Assembly (NCBI GenBank): GCA_045568635.1
Contig: JBJLAO010000001.1
Location: 124,001-188,000 of the forward strand
DNA: 64,000 bases
Direction: 5' to 3'
Origin: MedAcidi-G1 sp000817085
GTDB taxonomy: Bacteria > Actinomycetota > Acidimicrobiia > Acidimicrobiales > MedAcidi-G1
The position numbers and the translations under genes were made by a program. The stretch's first letter is position 1. Every line of letters begins with the position of its first letter. Below, one piece after another: positions 8,279 to 17,116 of the stretch. The notes under the pieces are model-generated. The model did no database searches, was not told the origin of the DNA, and saw only the letters and a list, made by a program, of their open reading frames with translations.

Positions 8279-9496
8279 TCACTTCGCGCTCGGCTCTCTG
8301 GGCAGACCCAGTACTCTTTCACCGATAATATTTCTTTGCACTTGGTTAGAACCTGCATAGATAGTGTGCGCACGACTGTAGAGAAAAGTTCGTTGCAAAG
8401 AGTCCAATAAGTAACCATGATTTAAAGAATCCTCTAAAGGAGGAGTTGCCTCTAGGCCTATCATTCCTGAACTTCCGCGAATCTTTATGCCTAGCTCACC
8501 TAAACGGCGATGCCACGAGGCCCAATAAAGTTTCCCTATCGACATTTCCGGCCCCGGTACTCCCCCTCTGCTTAAAGAAGAAAGCATCCGCATTTGATTG
8601 AACCTCATAATTTGTAATTCGGAAAAACTTTTCACTAACTCCTGTCTGATCAGGGGTTCATCTATCGCACCATTTTGTTTAGCTATTTGAATCAACTCAT
8701 CTAGTTCCTGACTAAAAGAAGTTTGTTGCCCAAGAGTCGACGCACCTCTTTCGAAAGCGAGCGTTCCCATAGCAACTGCCCATCCATTCCCAGACTCACC
8801 GACAACTAAATCTTCTTGTGTTTTTGCATTATTGAAAAAAACTTCATTAAATTCAGAGCCGCCCGTTATTTGGACGATAGGTCGTATTTCTATCTCGTCT
8901 TGTTTCATGGGTGCAAGTAGATACGACAGCCCTTGGTGGCGTGTTCCTTGTGTATCAGTTCTACACAATACGAAGATCCAGTCAGAGTATTGAGCAAGCG
9001 ATGTCCAAATTTTTTGACCGTTAATTACCCATTGTTCACCCTCTTTAGATGCCCTAGTTGAAATATTCGCTAAATCTGAACCTGCATCTGGTTCTGAGTA
9101 CCCCTGACACCAAAATTCTTTACCTTTCAATATCTCTGGAATAAAACGAACCTGCTGTTCGGGTGTTCCGTAAGCTATTAAAGTTGGAGCTAAAAGAGTT
9201 ACACCAATATTTGGTATACGGCCTGGGGCTCTGGCCTCAACATAGGTTTGATGAAAAATTACCTGTTCAAATAGTGAGCAACTACGACCACCTAGTTCTT
9301 CTGGAAAGTCAAGCCCAAGCCATCCTCCTGCGGCAAGTTCTTTTTCCCATTCCAACAGAATCTCTACTGGTATATCTTCGCGTCCAGTTCCCCCACGGTT
9401 TCGAAGCCCAGAAAATTCTCCGACTAAATGTTCCTGAAGCCAAGTTCTTACCTCTTCAGCAAAACTTTTCTCTTGATTACTTCTAGAAAACTCCAC
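8279..9496 (-). CDS. acyl-CoA dehydrogenase
   Basis: 405 residues, standard for this flavoprotein family. The middle domain has the FAD/substrate signature WCQGYSEPDAGSDLA followed by INGQKIWTS; the C-terminus has the typical IYAGSNQVQRNIIGERVLGLP. It introduces the 2,3-double bond of an acyl-CoA and passes electrons to ETF. It resembles the acyl-CoA dehydrogenase at 42873-44093 (same EPDAGSDLANLSTRA and VQRNIVAERVLDLPR style), so the two are probably paralogues acting in separate pathways. It is followed by the thiolase. Confidence 0.94.
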   Translation of the reverse strand: MEFSRSNQEKSFAEEVRTWLQEHLVGEFSGLRNRGGTGREDIPVEILLEWEKELAAGGWLGLDFPEELGGRSCSLFEQVIFHQTYVEARAPGRIPNIGVTLLAPTLIAYGTPEQQVRFIPEILKGKEFWCQGYSEPDAGSDLANISTRASKEGEQWVINGQKIWTSLAQYSDWIFVLCRTDTQGTRHQGLSYLLAPMKQDEIEIRPIVQITGGSEFNEVFFNNAKTQEDLVVGESGNGWAVAMGTLAFERGASTLGQQTSFSQELDELIQIAKQNGAIDEPLIRQELVKSFSELQIMRFNQMRMLSSLSRGGVPGPEMSIGKLYWASWHRRLGELGIKIRGSSGMIGLEATPPLEDSLNHGYLLDSLQRTFLYSRAHTIYAGSNQVQRNIIGERVLGLPREPSAK

Positions 9497-9522
9497 AATG
9501 AAACGGTAGCGTCTTAAAAGTC

Positions 9523-10080
9523 CTAAGGGTTTTTATTGGCTTCGGAAGTCAAAAGTTTGCATAGAACTTCACAAATTCCGTTAATTCTCATGGCTATTTT
9601 TTCGTATTCCTCTAGTGGCTTATCGAACGGATCGAGCACCTCGTCTCCTGCTCTTCCCGAAGTCATATGACCGCCACGTGCGGAATGCAATTCTTCAATC
9701 CACGATTTAAAAGAAGGTGACTCTTCTAGCTTCGACACCAGTGAACCTAAGCGCACTATTTCGCCAGCTAAAAAGGTTCGATTACGTGCTTGTTGCTGAA
9801 TCTTAGAAATTGATAACTCATGGGGTCTTGTCATGGCAATAACTAATTCTGCTTTTTCAACAATGTCACGGCTGATTAAACGAGTTGAATGGTCTGAAAT
9901 ATCAATGTTAAAATTTTTCATTACTCTTATAGCTTTTTCAGTCGCCCCAGCGTCTTTTTTTGCCTCTATTCCAGCAGAAATAACTTCAATTTCTAAAGAA
10001 GTTTTCATAAAGTAGTCTTTTAAGAAGGCTTCTGCCATAGGTGAACGGCATGTATTGCCTGTGCATACAAAAAGAATCAC
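9523..10080 (-). CDS. low-molecular-weight protein tyrosine phosphatase family protein
   Basis: 185 residues from a GTG at 10080. An upstream in-frame ATG at 10137 would add 19 residues that do not belong to the fold, so the GTG is preferred; AGGGG lies about 13 nt before it. The P-loop C-x5-R-S is the N-terminal CTGNTCRSPMAEAF, and the general-acid region is LDPFDKP near the C-terminus. Members dephosphorylate phosphotyrosine, or phosphoarginine in the YwlE type, and some act as arsenate reductases. In this longer form the middle segment LVIAMTRPHE is standard. It is divergent to a CoA-transferase gene. The exact substrate is open. Confidence 0.87.
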   Translation of the reverse strand: MILFVCTGNTCRSPMAEAFLKDYFMKTSLEIEVISAGIEAKKDAGATEKAIRVMKNFNIDISDHSTRLISRDIVEKAELVIAMTRPHELSISKIQQQARNRTFLAGEIVRLGSLVSKLEESPSFKSWIEELHSARGGHMTSGRAGDEVLDPFDKPLEEYEKIAMRINGICEVLCKLLTSEANKNP

Positions 10081-10173
10081 ATAAAGACAGTACCCCTTTT
10101 TAACGATCTCCGAAATCGCAATAGCACCAAAAAGCACCTAGCTTCTTTGTTAAGGAATCGAAAGGAAGAAAAT

Positions 10174-11391
10174 ATGCCAGGTCCAATGGACGGAGTTAAA
10201 GTCGTGGAGCTCGGCATTTGGGTAGCTGGGCCCGCTGCTGCGGGAATACTTGCAGAATGGGGTGCGGATGTCACCAAGATCGAACCAACAAAAGGTGATC
10301 CGTCCAGAATCTTTCAATTCTTGTTGGGTGGCGACATGCCAACTAATCCTGTTTTCGAAATGGATAACCGTTCAAAGCGTGGAATGGCTGTCGATCTTTC
10401 CCAAGAGAAAGGAAAAGAGATACTTTTTGGCTTGCTCAAAGATGCCGATGTTTTTATCACAAATCTTCGACCCGGAGGGCTTGAAAGACTAGGTATCGAT
10501 TTTGAATCGATAGAAAAACTTTTCCCAAAACTTATCTACTGCCATATCACCGCCTATGGACGAGAAGGTGAAAGCGCTGACCTCCCTTCTTTTGATGTGG
10601 GGGCTTTTTGGGCCCGTTCCGGCATAGCTAGTCTCTTGACTACAGAAGATTCCGATCCACCATTTCAACGTGGTGGGATGGGCGATCATACAGCCGCTAT
10701 GTCTGCAGCAGCAGCTATATCAGCTGCTCTCTTTGAGAGAGAAAAATCTTCTAAGGGGCAATTAGTCGAGACATCTCTTATCCGACAAGGCGCTTATACC
10801 ATCAGTTTTGACTTAAATGCCCTGCTGATGTGGGGTCGCACAATCGCTCTTGGATCTCGTTCAGGCATGGGTAATCCAGCTATGAACAACTATAAAACTT
10901 CTTGTGGCAGGCGATTTTGGCTCGTGGGAATTGAACCTTTCCGTCACTGGCCTCCATTAGCAAGAGCAGTAGGTCATCCAGAATGGATTGAAGACGAAAG
11001 ATTTTCAGACCCTGCTGCACGCGCTAAAAACGCTAAAGAACTCATCAGTAAACTAGATGAAATTTTTGCCACACGGACTCTGGATGAATGGAGCGAAATA
11101 TTTGCTTCTGAACCAGATCTTTTTTGGGCTCCTGTTAACACACCAGACGACCTTTTATCTGATCAAACTTTCAATGATTCAGGGGCACTACTAGATGTGC
11201 CTGATGGCTCCACAGGTACGCTAATGATCTCAACTCCTGTGGATTTTCACAGGACTCCTGCGAGTCCAAGATCTTTAGCACCAGAGTTGGGCGAACATAC
11301 CGCAGAAATACTTAGAGAAATCGGTCTAAGTGACGAGGAAATAGATTCAATGCACAGTTCAGGGATTGTAATAGACGGTTCAAAATCTTAA
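10174..11391 (+). CDS. CaiB/BaiF-type (family III) CoA-transferase
   Basis: 405 residues from the ATG at 10174, where AAAGGAAG (10161-10168) is a good ribosome site; an in-frame ATG at 10147 is upstream of that site. Domain order is canonical: VKVVELGIWVAGPAAAGILA at the start, GADVTKIEP, the NRSKRGMAVDL strand, ITAYGREG loop, and the active-site Asp in GMGDHTAAMSAAAA. The C-terminal part (HPEWIEDERFSDPAAR) is typical. It probably moves CoA between acyl-CoA and a free acid. This gives a direct contrast to the permuted homologue at 2870-4105. Its 3' end faces an esterase gene. Confidence 0.93.
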   Translation: MPGPMDGVKVVELGIWVAGPAAAGILAEWGADVTKIEPTKGDPSRIFQFLLGGDMPTNPVFEMDNRSKRGMAVDLSQEKGKEILFGLLKDADVFITNLRPGGLERLGIDFESIEKLFPKLIYCHITAYGREGESADLPSFDVGAFWARSGIASLLTTEDSDPPFQRGGMGDHTAAMSAAAAISAALFEREKSSKGQLVETSLIRQGAYTISFDLNALLMWGRTIALGSRSGMGNPAMNNYKTSCGRRFWLVGIEPFRHWPPLARAVGHPEWIEDERFSDPAARAKNAKELISKLDEIFATRTLDEWSEIFASEPDLFWAPVNTPDDLLSDQTFNDSGALLDVPDGSTGTLMISTPVDFHRTPASPRSLAPELGEHTAEILREIGLSDEEIDSMHSSGIVIDGSKS

Positions 11392-11398
11392 GAATAAC

Positions 11399-12319
11399 TT
11401 AGAGAGCGTTTGCAAGTCTCTCACACGCTGTAACCATAACCTCTCTTGCTGCTGGGACCATCTCAAAGAAAACTAAGAAAGCATGTGGAAGCGAGGGAAC
11501 ACACTCATAGTGCGTCTCGACACCAGCTGCCATTAAAGCTTTCGAATATGCCTCACCTTCATCTCGAAGAGGATCAAACTCAGCAGTAATTACCTGCGCT
11601 GGAGGTAAACCGGAAAGACTTTCCGCACGAATAGGACTTGCATATGACTCATCTACAAACTTCTCTGAACCAACATAATTTCTGTAGAACCATCTGATCA
11701 TCTCTCGGTCCAAAATATACCCTTCACCGTTCTCTGTATGTGAAGGCCATCTGTCTGGGTCAATATCAAAACAACCATAAAAAAGCATTTGATGTTTTAT
11801 TTCAGGCCCGTTGCGATCCCTGCTCATTTGACAAACAACTGTCGCCAGATTTGCTCCTGCACTATCACCTGCCACAGCGAGACGGTCAGAGTCAATTCTG
11901 AACTCTTTTGATCTATCAACAATTTGACAAACGGCCGAATAACAGTCTTCTGGAGGAGTTGGAAAAGGGTGCTCGGGAGCTTTTCGATAATCAACAGCGA
12001 TTACGGTTACACCGGAGCTGTTTGCCAAACCCCGACATTGAGCATCATGGCTATTAATATTTCCGACTACCCAACCACCGCCATGAAAGAAAACCATCAC
12101 AGGTGACTCAGCCACTACCCCCTCGGGTCGATATATCCGGATTGCCATATCCTGCCCATCCGTTGTGAGTAGATTTCTATCTTCAATCACTTCGACATCT
12201 TCACCACCACCTTCAGAATAGTCTCCGTTCCCGATTCTGAATTCTTCCGGAGTTAGCGTTTCGAAATCGTTGGGTGGAAGAGATTTTATTATTTCTTGAA
12301 TAACTGGGTCAAGTGGCAC
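11399..12319 (-). CDS. alpha/beta hydrolase (hormone-sensitive-lipase-like esterase)
   Basis: 306 residues from a GTG at 12319 with GAGGA upstream. The HSL-type oxyanion motif HGGGW is in VMVFFHGGGWVVG, the nucleophile elbow is GDSAGAN, the catalytic Asp is in ITAEFDPLRDEG, and the His is in SLPHAFLVF. Such esterases hydrolyse short or medium esters or lactones. It begins 21 nt after the selenoprotein-candidate gene on the same strand and probably shares its transcript, which is the only hint to its physiological role. Confidence 0.93.
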   Translation of the reverse strand: MPLDPVIQEIIKSLPPNDFETLTPEEFRIGNGDYSEGGGEDVEVIEDRNLLTTDGQDMAIRIYRPEGVVAESPVMVFFHGGGWVVGNINSHDAQCRGLANSSGVTVIAVDYRKAPEHPFPTPPEDCYSAVCQIVDRSKEFRIDSDRLAVAGDSAGANLATVVCQMSRDRNGPEIKHQMLFYGCFDIDPDRWPSHTENGEGYILDREMIRWFYRNYVGSEKFVDESYASPIRAESLSGLPPAQVITAEFDPLRDEGEAYSKALMAAGVETHYECVPSLPHAFLVFFEMVPAAREVMVTACERLANAL

Positions 12320-12340
12320 AATTTTCCTCTTATTTTAAAA

Positions 12341-13240
12341 CTAACTTTCTGCTGCGACTCTATCTTCTTCGTACTGGTACTGCGGCTCATTTACACGTGG
12401 TTGTCGAGTGTCCCCCTCTGCAGAATTAACTCCGTTATTTAATCCACTTGTTGCTTTATCTTTCCATGAAGGATCGTCAGACCAAGTCACATCTAAATCA
12501 AATATGGAACCTGGAGAATCCATATTTTCCACAGCCATGAAAACTTTACGTAATAAGTCTCTTTGAAATTCTGGTTCATGTGGACGCCCTGCCGTATAAC
12601 CCAAAGGCATATCGACAAACGCTGCGCGAGGGGGATTCACTGATTCAGTTATGCTTCTTGCGGCTGTTAAGCAGATTGTTGGGAATCCTGCTTTTTCTAA
12701 AGTCCGTGCTACCAGACCCACGGTCTGGTGACAAACAGGTCAAACTGGAACCAGTAATACCAAATCAACAGGAGCATCTGGCATATTTGAAATTGATTCA
12801 AGAATCAGAGGTGCTAATTCCTCTTCGGCCCGTCTAGTGGAATAGATTCCTCCCATACAGGCAACAGAGTTAGTCGCCAAACTTCCTATTGTCTTTTCCG
12901 CTACTAGTTCATGAAGCCTGTCAGTAGGGAAAACTATATTTGGATCTTCCCGCGCTGGTTCTAGGTCATAAGCAAAATGAGTTACTCGAACATCGCTTGC
13001 AGGTTCCTTGGAAGGAATCACGCGGATACCGGTGTCATCTTCCCAGTGAAAGGCAATCTGACCTTTCGTATAGGCGCCCCCGGATGCAACCAAGGCGACA
13101 TTTAGTTCTGAAATTGGTTTCTCAATAGGAGTCCAAGGTGGTGTCTCCTTTTTTTCTGCCCATCTGTAATCGTCATAACCGAGACGAGCGTATTGTTCTC
13201 TAGTGCGCTGTATGTAGTCGACTGGATCCGTTGCAGACAT
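12341..13240 (-). CDS. PrdB/GrdB-family reductase, candidate selenoprotein (in-frame TGA = Sec167)
   Basis: One continuous 300-codon frame with a single internal TGA at 12740-12742. The start ATG at 13240 has AGGAG at a good distance. Upstream of the TGA: VALVASGGAYTKGQIAF, THFAYD, NIVFPTDRL and SLATNSVACMGG. Across it: LVLLVPV-U-PVCHQTVGLVAR, then EKAGFPTICL and PPRAAFVDMPLGYTAGRPHEPEFQ. These are hallmarks of the glycine/sarcosine/betaine/D-proline reductase selenoprotein B family. The TGA falls exactly where the family carries a redox Cys or Sec, giving U-x2-C. Homology continues unbroken after it, and an 8-bp hairpin begins 10 nt downstream. The enzyme probably reduces a small substrate through a Sec/Cys pair; the substrate is unknown. 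Reading it as two genes or a pseudogene is less likely. Confidence 0.85.
12711..12729 (-). promoter_or_regulatory. bacterial SECIS-like hairpin
   Basis: A perfect 8-bp stem (12722-12729 with 12711-12718) closes a 3-nt loop, GUG in the RNA. The hairpin starts 10 nt after the in-frame TGA and the loop begins 18 nt after it. As known for bacterial SECIS elements, the hairpin lies inside the coding region just past the UGA, with a G in the first loop positions; this one fits. It would recruit SelB. A chance stem is possible but would have to coincide with the TGA in a known Sec/Cys position. Confidence 0.75.
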
Positions 13241-13298
13241 TAAATTCTCCTATTTATCTAACAATAGCCGAATTCAAGTCAAAATTTTCTACGAGCTG

Positions 13299-13313
13299 TT
13301 ACTCTAAGAGTAA
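13299..13313. promoter_or_regulatory. palindrome in the selenoprotein-merR divergent region (candidate MerR operator)
   Basis: TTACTCT-A-AGAGTAA is a perfect 15-nt palindrome, followed at 13321-13326 by TATAAT, a perfect -10 element reading toward merR. MerR-family activators bind dyads inside overlong promoter spacers, so autoregulation is plausible. No clear -35 is seen. Confidence 0.5.
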
Positions 13314-13341
13314 TTACTCATATAATTTACTTGGTGATTAA

Positions 13342-14103
13342 ATGATCTCAGAAAATTCATACAGTGTTGAAGATTTAGCATTAAAAGCTGAAATCAGCGT
13401 AGATACAATCCGCTATTATCAGGGATTAGGTTTGATCTCTCCACCCCAAAAAAATGGCCGTAGAGCCGTTTACAGCGACGAGCATATTTCTCGTCTAGAG
13501 GAAATACGAAAATTGGCATTTGAGGGTTTTTCTTTGCGTCAAATTTCATTGTTAAAAGAAGCAGTCTTAGATGGAAATACTTCAGATGACTTAAAGAATC
13601 TAATAGCAGAAGATGCAAAATCTAGAAGCTTAAGTAGAGCTGAAGTAGCTGAAAAAGCATCGGTTCCTGAAAGTCTTGTAGCTCTCTTATGTGACAACGG
13701 CCTTTTACAACCACTTTTTTATGATGAAGAACCGCGGTTTGACGAAAGTTCCGTGAGTATGGTCGAAGCGGGGATAGCGATAGCTAATGCTGGAGTCCCC
13801 TTGGAGGAACTCGTCTCTCTAGCTCAATACCACTCTTCAAATGTAAACGAAGTGGTAGATAGAGCTATCGATCTTTTTGAAGAACATATCAAAGAAGGAA
13901 CGGGAGTCTCATCCGAAAAAGACCTCGCTGAAATTATGAAAGACCTACTCCCCCCGGTGATTCGTCTAGTCGCTCAACACTTTCATAAAAGTTTGCTTAC
14001 CCGTTCGCTGGAAAGGATCGATGGTCGCAATAAAACAATTTTGTCAAATGCTCTGATTGCTTCGGATCCTGAAAATCTGGAGGTGATCTGCGAATGGCGT
14101 TAA
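13342..14103 (+). CDS. MerR-family transcriptional regulator
   Basis: 253 residues. The N-terminal winged helix matches MerR: YSVEDLALKAEISVDTIRYYQGLGLISPP, then GRRAVYSDEHISRLEEI. A second MerR-like helix-turn-helix (SRAEVAEKASVPESLVALLCDNGLL) follows near residue 100, and the C-terminal 100 residues are an all-helical effector or dimer region without obvious metal-binding Cys. It is divergent to the selenoprotein candidate and its 3' end overlaps menF by 10 bases, so it is probably cotranscribed with the menaquinone genes. Targets may include either side. The ligand is unknown. Confidence 0.88.
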   Translation: MISENSYSVEDLALKAEISVDTIRYYQGLGLISPPQKNGRRAVYSDEHISRLEEIRKLAFEGFSLRQISLLKEAVLDGNTSDDLKNLIAEDAKSRSLSRAEVAEKASVPESLVALLCDNGLLQPLFYDEEPRFDESSVSMVEAGIAIANAGVPLEELVSLAQYHSSNVNEVVDRAIDLFEEHIKEGTGVSSEKDLAEIMKDLLPPVIRLVAQHFHKSLLTRSLERIDGRNKTILSNALIASDPENLEVICEWR

Positions 14104-15416
14104 CTGATCAAAGTGAATCAATGCCTCGTTTATCTGTTAAAACCGTTCGCATCCCCTCTGGTATCGCTAGTGATCCACTCTCTTGGTTTCCTGACAAATC
14201 TTCGAAAGATATTTGCTGGTTTTGGGAAATCCCTGAGGATAAAACTTCATGGTTAGGAATCGGCGAAACTGAATCGATAACTCTTGAAGGTCCGACAAGA
14301 TTCAGTGAGGCAAATAAACACTTTCGAAAAATAGTAAACCTAATCGACTGGGAAGCACCCGATGACGCCCCACCACCACGTTTTGCCGCCGGGTTTTCAT
14401 TCGATGAAAACAGTAAAACCAATGACTGGGAATTCTTAGGCAATAGCCAGTTAATATTCCCAAGAATTCAGATACTGCGTGTCGGCGAAGATGCTTGGCT
14501 TACGACAACGAACGGGTCGCTAGCAGAAGCACCCCTTTCACCTGCTCCGAATCCAACTCAACCAACTAATACAGATCCCAAGAAAGAGGCGACCGAAAAA
14601 GATCGGAATCATTACAGAAACCTGGTGCTTACGGCTCTAAAAGAAATAGAAAATGGCGATCTAGAAAAAGCTGTGCCATGCAGGTCTCTATTTATAGAGA
14701 AAAAACCAATTATACAAAACCTTTTATCCTCACTAAGAGACTCGTATCCCGCTTGTGCGACTTTCTGCATATATAAAGACGGCAATGCTTTTGTTGGGTC
14801 TACGCCCGAAAGACTAGCCTCGACGAAAAATGAAAAACTCTACACAGCCGCTCTTGCGGGCTCTGCGCCAAGAGCACCCGATCAAGCACTAGACAGCGCT
14901 TTGGGTCAGGGACTACTCACAAGTCCGAAAGAGCAGAATGAACACGCCTTAGTAGTTGAAGAAATACTAAGAAGACTTGTCGCTCTAGGGTTGCAACCCG
15001 AGGTGACACTCGAAACAACAATTCTAAAATTAAATGGCATTCAGCATCTTTATACCCCAATTCACTCACAACTAAATTTAGAAGTCGCTCTCCTAGAGGC
15101 TATTGATGCACTACACCCAACACCAGCAGTCAGTGGACATCCTCTCAAAAGAGCGAATGAACTGAGATTAAAATACGAAAGTTTTGACAGAGGATGGTTT
15201 GCAGGACCAATTGGCTGGTTAGACATCTCGGGGGCAGGTGAATTTCGCGTGGCATTGAGATCTGGTTTGATAAATAAAAAAGGAACTACCCTTTTTGCCG
15301 GAGCCGGTGTTGTAAATGGGTCGGACCCTGAACGTGAACTTATTGAAACAGACATGAAAATCAAAGCAATGCTTGATCACATAATTGCTCTACACGACAA
15401 TGAAAACGGTCAATGA
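14094..15416 (+). CDS. menF: isochorismate synthase
   Basis: 440 residues from the ATG at 14094, with a strong GGAGGTGATC site inside the end of merR. It belongs to the chorismate-utilising family; conserved segments are VGSTPERLAS, GSAPRAPDQA, the HPTPAVSGHPLKRA motif, DRGWFAGPIGWLD, FRVALRSG and AGAGVVNGSDPERELIETDMK. It converts chorismate to isochorismate at the start of menaquinone synthesis. The assignment to MenF rather than a siderophore homologue rests on the tight menF-menD-menH-menC order. The stop overlaps the menD start. Confidence 0.95.
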   Translation: MALTDQSESMPRLSVKTVRIPSGIASDPLSWFPDKSSKDICWFWEIPEDKTSWLGIGETESITLEGPTRFSEANKHFRKIVNLIDWEAPDDAPPPRFAAGFSFDENSKTNDWEFLGNSQLIFPRIQILRVGEDAWLTTTNGSLAEAPLSPAPNPTQPTNTDPKKEATEKDRNHYRNLVLTALKEIENGDLEKAVPCRSLFIEKKPIIQNLLSSLRDSYPACATFCIYKDGNAFVGSTPERLASTKNEKLYTAALAGSAPRAPDQALDSALGQGLLTSPKEQNEHALVVEEILRRLVALGLQPEVTLETTILKLNGIQHLYTPIHSQLNLEVALLEAIDALHPTPAVSGHPLKRANELRLKYESFDRGWFAGPIGWLDISGAGEFRVALRSGLINKKGTTLFAGAGVVNGSDPERELIETDMKIKAMLDHIIALHDNENGQ

Positions 15417-17116
15417 CCATGTCTGCAACTCTTTACAACTGGTGCCGGTCACTCTTTTATCAATTCGCGTCTAATGGGGTGCAACATGTAGCCATATCAC
15501 CTGGTTCCAGATCCACTCCATTATCAATCGCTGCTGACTTGACTGAGGGATTAGAAACTTCCATACATCTAGATGAGAGAGCAGGAAGCTACTTTGCTCT
15601 TGGTTTAGCTAAGGCGACTTCCAAACCCGTTATTCTCATATGTACATCTGGAACAGCAGCTGTCAACTATCATCCCGCCGTAGTGGAAGCTTTCTATTCT
15701 GGAATTCCTTTAATAATTATCTCAGCGGATCGACCGCCAGAACTTCAGAATCGAGGAGCTCCGCAAACAATTGACCAGGTCGAACTTTATGGCAAACATG
15801 TAAGAGGCTTTTTTCAAGCTCCTGTCCCAAGTGAATCAACCCAGAAAAACGCACTCACCTTGGCCACTGAGGCCTTTGGGCTAAGTTCAAAGCCTTTTCC
15901 AGGACCGGTTCATATTAACTGTCCTCTACGTGAACCACTGGAGCCTTCTAATGTACTTTTCTCAACATTTGAGCCCTCAAACCATTTAGAGACGACTCAA
16001 GAAGCTGATGTTTCAGAATTGGAAAAGGTTCTAGGATACGAAAAGGGATTGATTATTGTTGGTCCAATGGAAACCGATTCCTCAACTTGCGACAATATAT
16101 CTGAACTGGGAAGTGTCACAGGGTGGCCAGTAGTGGCAGATCCAGCTTCCAGTATGCGTAATGGTCCTCATACCAAAGACTGTGTAATCATTTCTTCCGG
16201 TGAACACATATTTCGAAGCACTTGGGTAAAACGACACAAGCCAGATGTGATTATCCAGATGGGGAGAATGCCAACAAGCAAAGGGTACAAATTGTTCTTA
16301 AACGAAGTCGGCGCTGAAAACATAATTTGCACTGATGAACTTGGATTCTTCCCAGATTCAGAAAATGTCGCCACTCAAAAAATTCCAGTCTCCCCTAGCG
16401 CTTTAGCTACAGGCCTAACCCAACTTGCTGGGAAAAAGAAACAAACAGACTGGACTCAATCGTGGAGTAACGCTGAGAGAATATCTTTGACAACTATCCG
16501 AGAACTCGTAAATAATTCAGTTTTCGATGAAGCAGCGACAGCCCTTTACCTTGAAGAAGCACTACCCGAAGAAAGCTGCATTTTTGTTTCCAACTCCATG
16601 CCGATTCGTGATTTAGATGCTTTTCTACCGTCTTCATTAAAACGACTAAAAGTTTTCGCTAACCGGGGCGCTAACGGAATCGATGGAGTTATCTCAACTG
16701 CTACTGGTGTTTCAAAAGGCTCACCTGAAGTACCTACAATTTTATTTACCGGAGACCTTGCATTCCTTCATGATCTATCAGGTTTTACTGCCCTAAAAAG
16801 ACTCGGATCGAATTTGACTATTGTCATCGTCGACAACAATGGAGGCGGTATTTTTTCTTTTCTTCCAATAGCAGAAACTGAAGGTGTGGATTTCCAGAAA
16901 CTATTTCACACCCCTCATGACCTTGATATAAATGTCATTGCTGAAATCATTGGTGCCAACTTTTTCGCACCCACCACTCGTCAGAACTTTCTAGATGCCC
17001 TTGAGCAATCCGTCAACACAAGCGGAGTCAATGTGATACATGTGATCGTCAATACTCAAACAAATGTTGCGACTCACAAAATAGCCTCCAACAAAGTAAG
17101 TGAAGCGTTGCAATGA
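15413..17116 (+). CDS. menD: 2-succinyl-5-enolpyruvyl-6-hydroxy-3-cyclohexene-1-carboxylate synthase
   Basis: 567 residues, the normal MenD length. This thiamine-diphosphate enzyme joins isochorismate and 2-oxoglutarate to give SEPHCHC. Visible features: VAISPGSRSTPLSIA at the start, HLDERAGSYFALGLAKAT with the conserved Glu for ThDP activation, CTSGTAAVNYHPAVVEA, and the C-terminal ThDP-binding region GDLAFLHDLSGF followed by IVDNNGGGIFSFLP. An ATGA overlap joins it to menF and another to menH. Confidence 0.97.
   Translation: MTMSATLYNWCRSLFYQFASNGVQHVAISPGSRSTPLSIAADLTEGLETSIHLDERAGSYFALGLAKATSKPVILICTSGTAAVNYHPAVVEAFYSGIPLIIISADRPPELQNRGAPQTIDQVELYGKHVRGFFQAPVPSESTQKNALTLATEAFGLSSKPFPGPVHINCPLREPLEPSNVLFSTFEPSNHLETTQEADVSELEKVLGYEKGLIIVGPMETDSSTCDNISELGSVTGWPVVADPASSMRNGPHTKDCVIISSGEHIFRSTWVKRHKPDVIIQMGRMPTSKGYKLFLNEVGAENIICTDELGFFPDSENVATQKIPVSPSALATGLTQLAGKKKQTDWTQSWSNAERISLTTIRELVNNSVFDEAATALYLEEALPEESCIFVSNSMPIRDLDAFLPSSLKRLKVFANRGANGIDGVISTATGVSKGSPEVPTILFTGDLAFLHDLSGFTALKRLGSNLTIVIVDNNGGGIFSFLPIAETEGVDFQKLFHTPHDLDINVIAEIIGANFFAPTTRQNFLDALEQSVNTSGVNVIHVIVNTQTNVATHKIASNKVSEALQ

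Noticed and set aside
12341..12721. Independent 126-residue gene beginning at a GTG
   Set aside because: It has no ribosome site, and its sequence is the direct continuation of the upstream frame through the TGA; the two are one gene.
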